From Deltaproteobacteria bacterium (GTDB lineage: Bacteria; Desulfobacterota; DSM-4660; Desulfatiglandales; Desulfatiglandaceae): a stretch of DNA of 5,787 nucleotides. Shown piece after piece: positions 5,515 through 5,787 of this stretch; position 1 is the first letter of the stretch, and each line of letters opens with the position of its first letter. Both the position numbers and the translations under genes were made by a program. The stretch spans positions 1 through 5,787 of the forward strand of contig DUZB01000116.1 in assembly GCA_013349725.1 (NCBI GenBank), written 5' to 3'. The notes beneath the pieces are model-generated. The model was not told where the DNA came from, made no database searches, and was given only the letters and a program-made list of their open reading frames with translations.

Positions 5515-5787
5515 GCCAGGAAAAACTTCAGGAAACCAGCAAGATTCTGCTGGACCTTCGCACCAGCTATGAAACACTGAAAACGGAATCCAAAGGATTT
5601 CTGAACCTGAAAGAAGAGCATGAAACCACCCTTGCGGATCTGGAAGAAATCCAGAAAACAAATGGTATTTTACAAAAGGAAAACGATGCCATGAAAGCAT
5701 CGGAACGGAACAGGTGGTTCCTGACAGGGGCGCTGGTTCTGCTCTTTGGATTTTTCTTTGGCCTTGTCATGGGGAAGCAACAGAGGA
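5442..5787 (+). pseudogene. Out-of-frame 3' part of the YgiM-type gene (coiled coil and membrane anchor), cut by window end
   Basis: Reading from 5442 there is no stop up to the window edge. The translation first repeats the NSRLKTKL...LQRDK segment and then continues CQEKLQETSKILLDLRTSYE and further heptad-like, Glu/Lys/Leu-rich sequence typical of a coiled coil. At 5715-5771 a hydrophobic segment begins WFLTGALVLLFGFFFGLVMG and is followed by basic residues, matching the C-terminal anchor of YgiM proteins. The first in-frame ATG is at 5691, just before the anchor, with no good ribosome site, so this part is probably not translated alone. It belongs with 5054-5443; with one repeat copy removed the joint frame runs for about 220 codons without a stop inside the window. 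The true C-terminus lies beyond 5787. Confidence 0.8.

Overview
The window is about 5.8 kb of bacterial DNA of moderate GC content. All of its genes lie on the + strand, closely packed. Organism is inferred, not proven. A stand-alone CysG-N-type siroheme enzyme, a CcsA/HemX-type membrane protein and glutamyl-tRNA reductase in a row, together with a MoaC whose C-terminal end resembles the archaeal type, suggest an anaerobic, respiring member of the old Deltaproteobacteria (Desulfobacterota-like; sulfate-reducing or syntrophic).

Layout. Positions 1-214 hold no convincing gene but carry a striking AT-rich inverted repeat (30-55 / 88-113) built from hexamer units. Next comes a tight run that reads as one transcription unit: a radical SAM protein of unknown substrate (215-1375), precorrin-2 dehydrogenase/sirohydrochlorin ferrochelatase (1387-2046), a CcsA/HemX-like multi-pass membrane protein with a tryptophan-rich heme motif (2046-2876), and glutamyl-tRNA reductase HemA (2882-4165, GTG start). 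Gaps are 11 bp, a 1-bp overlap and 5 bp. After a 47-bp gap with a possible promoter comes a molybdopterin pair, moaE (4225-4593) and moaC (4594-5031), directly abutting. The last gene (from 5054) is a YgiM-type secreted SH3b / coiled-coil / C-terminal membrane-anchor protein. It is split by an exact 73-bp tandem duplication (5369-5441 and 5442-5514) that shifts the frame and creates a TAA stop. Its 3' part continues in another frame to the window edge.

How it fits together. HemA makes the committed precursor for all tetrapyrroles. The CysG-N-type enzyme takes the siroheme branch, which in sulfate reducers is also the entry to the alternative heme pathway. The membrane protein either handles heme for cytochrome c maturation or acts like HemX beside HemA. 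MoaC and MoaE catalyse separate steps of molybdopterin synthesis. The common theme is cofactor supply for anaerobic respiratory enzymes. No clearly novel defence or mobile system is visible. The most notable items are the frame-breaking duplication, the hexamer hairpin, and the unassigned radical SAM enzyme linked to tetrapyrrole genes.
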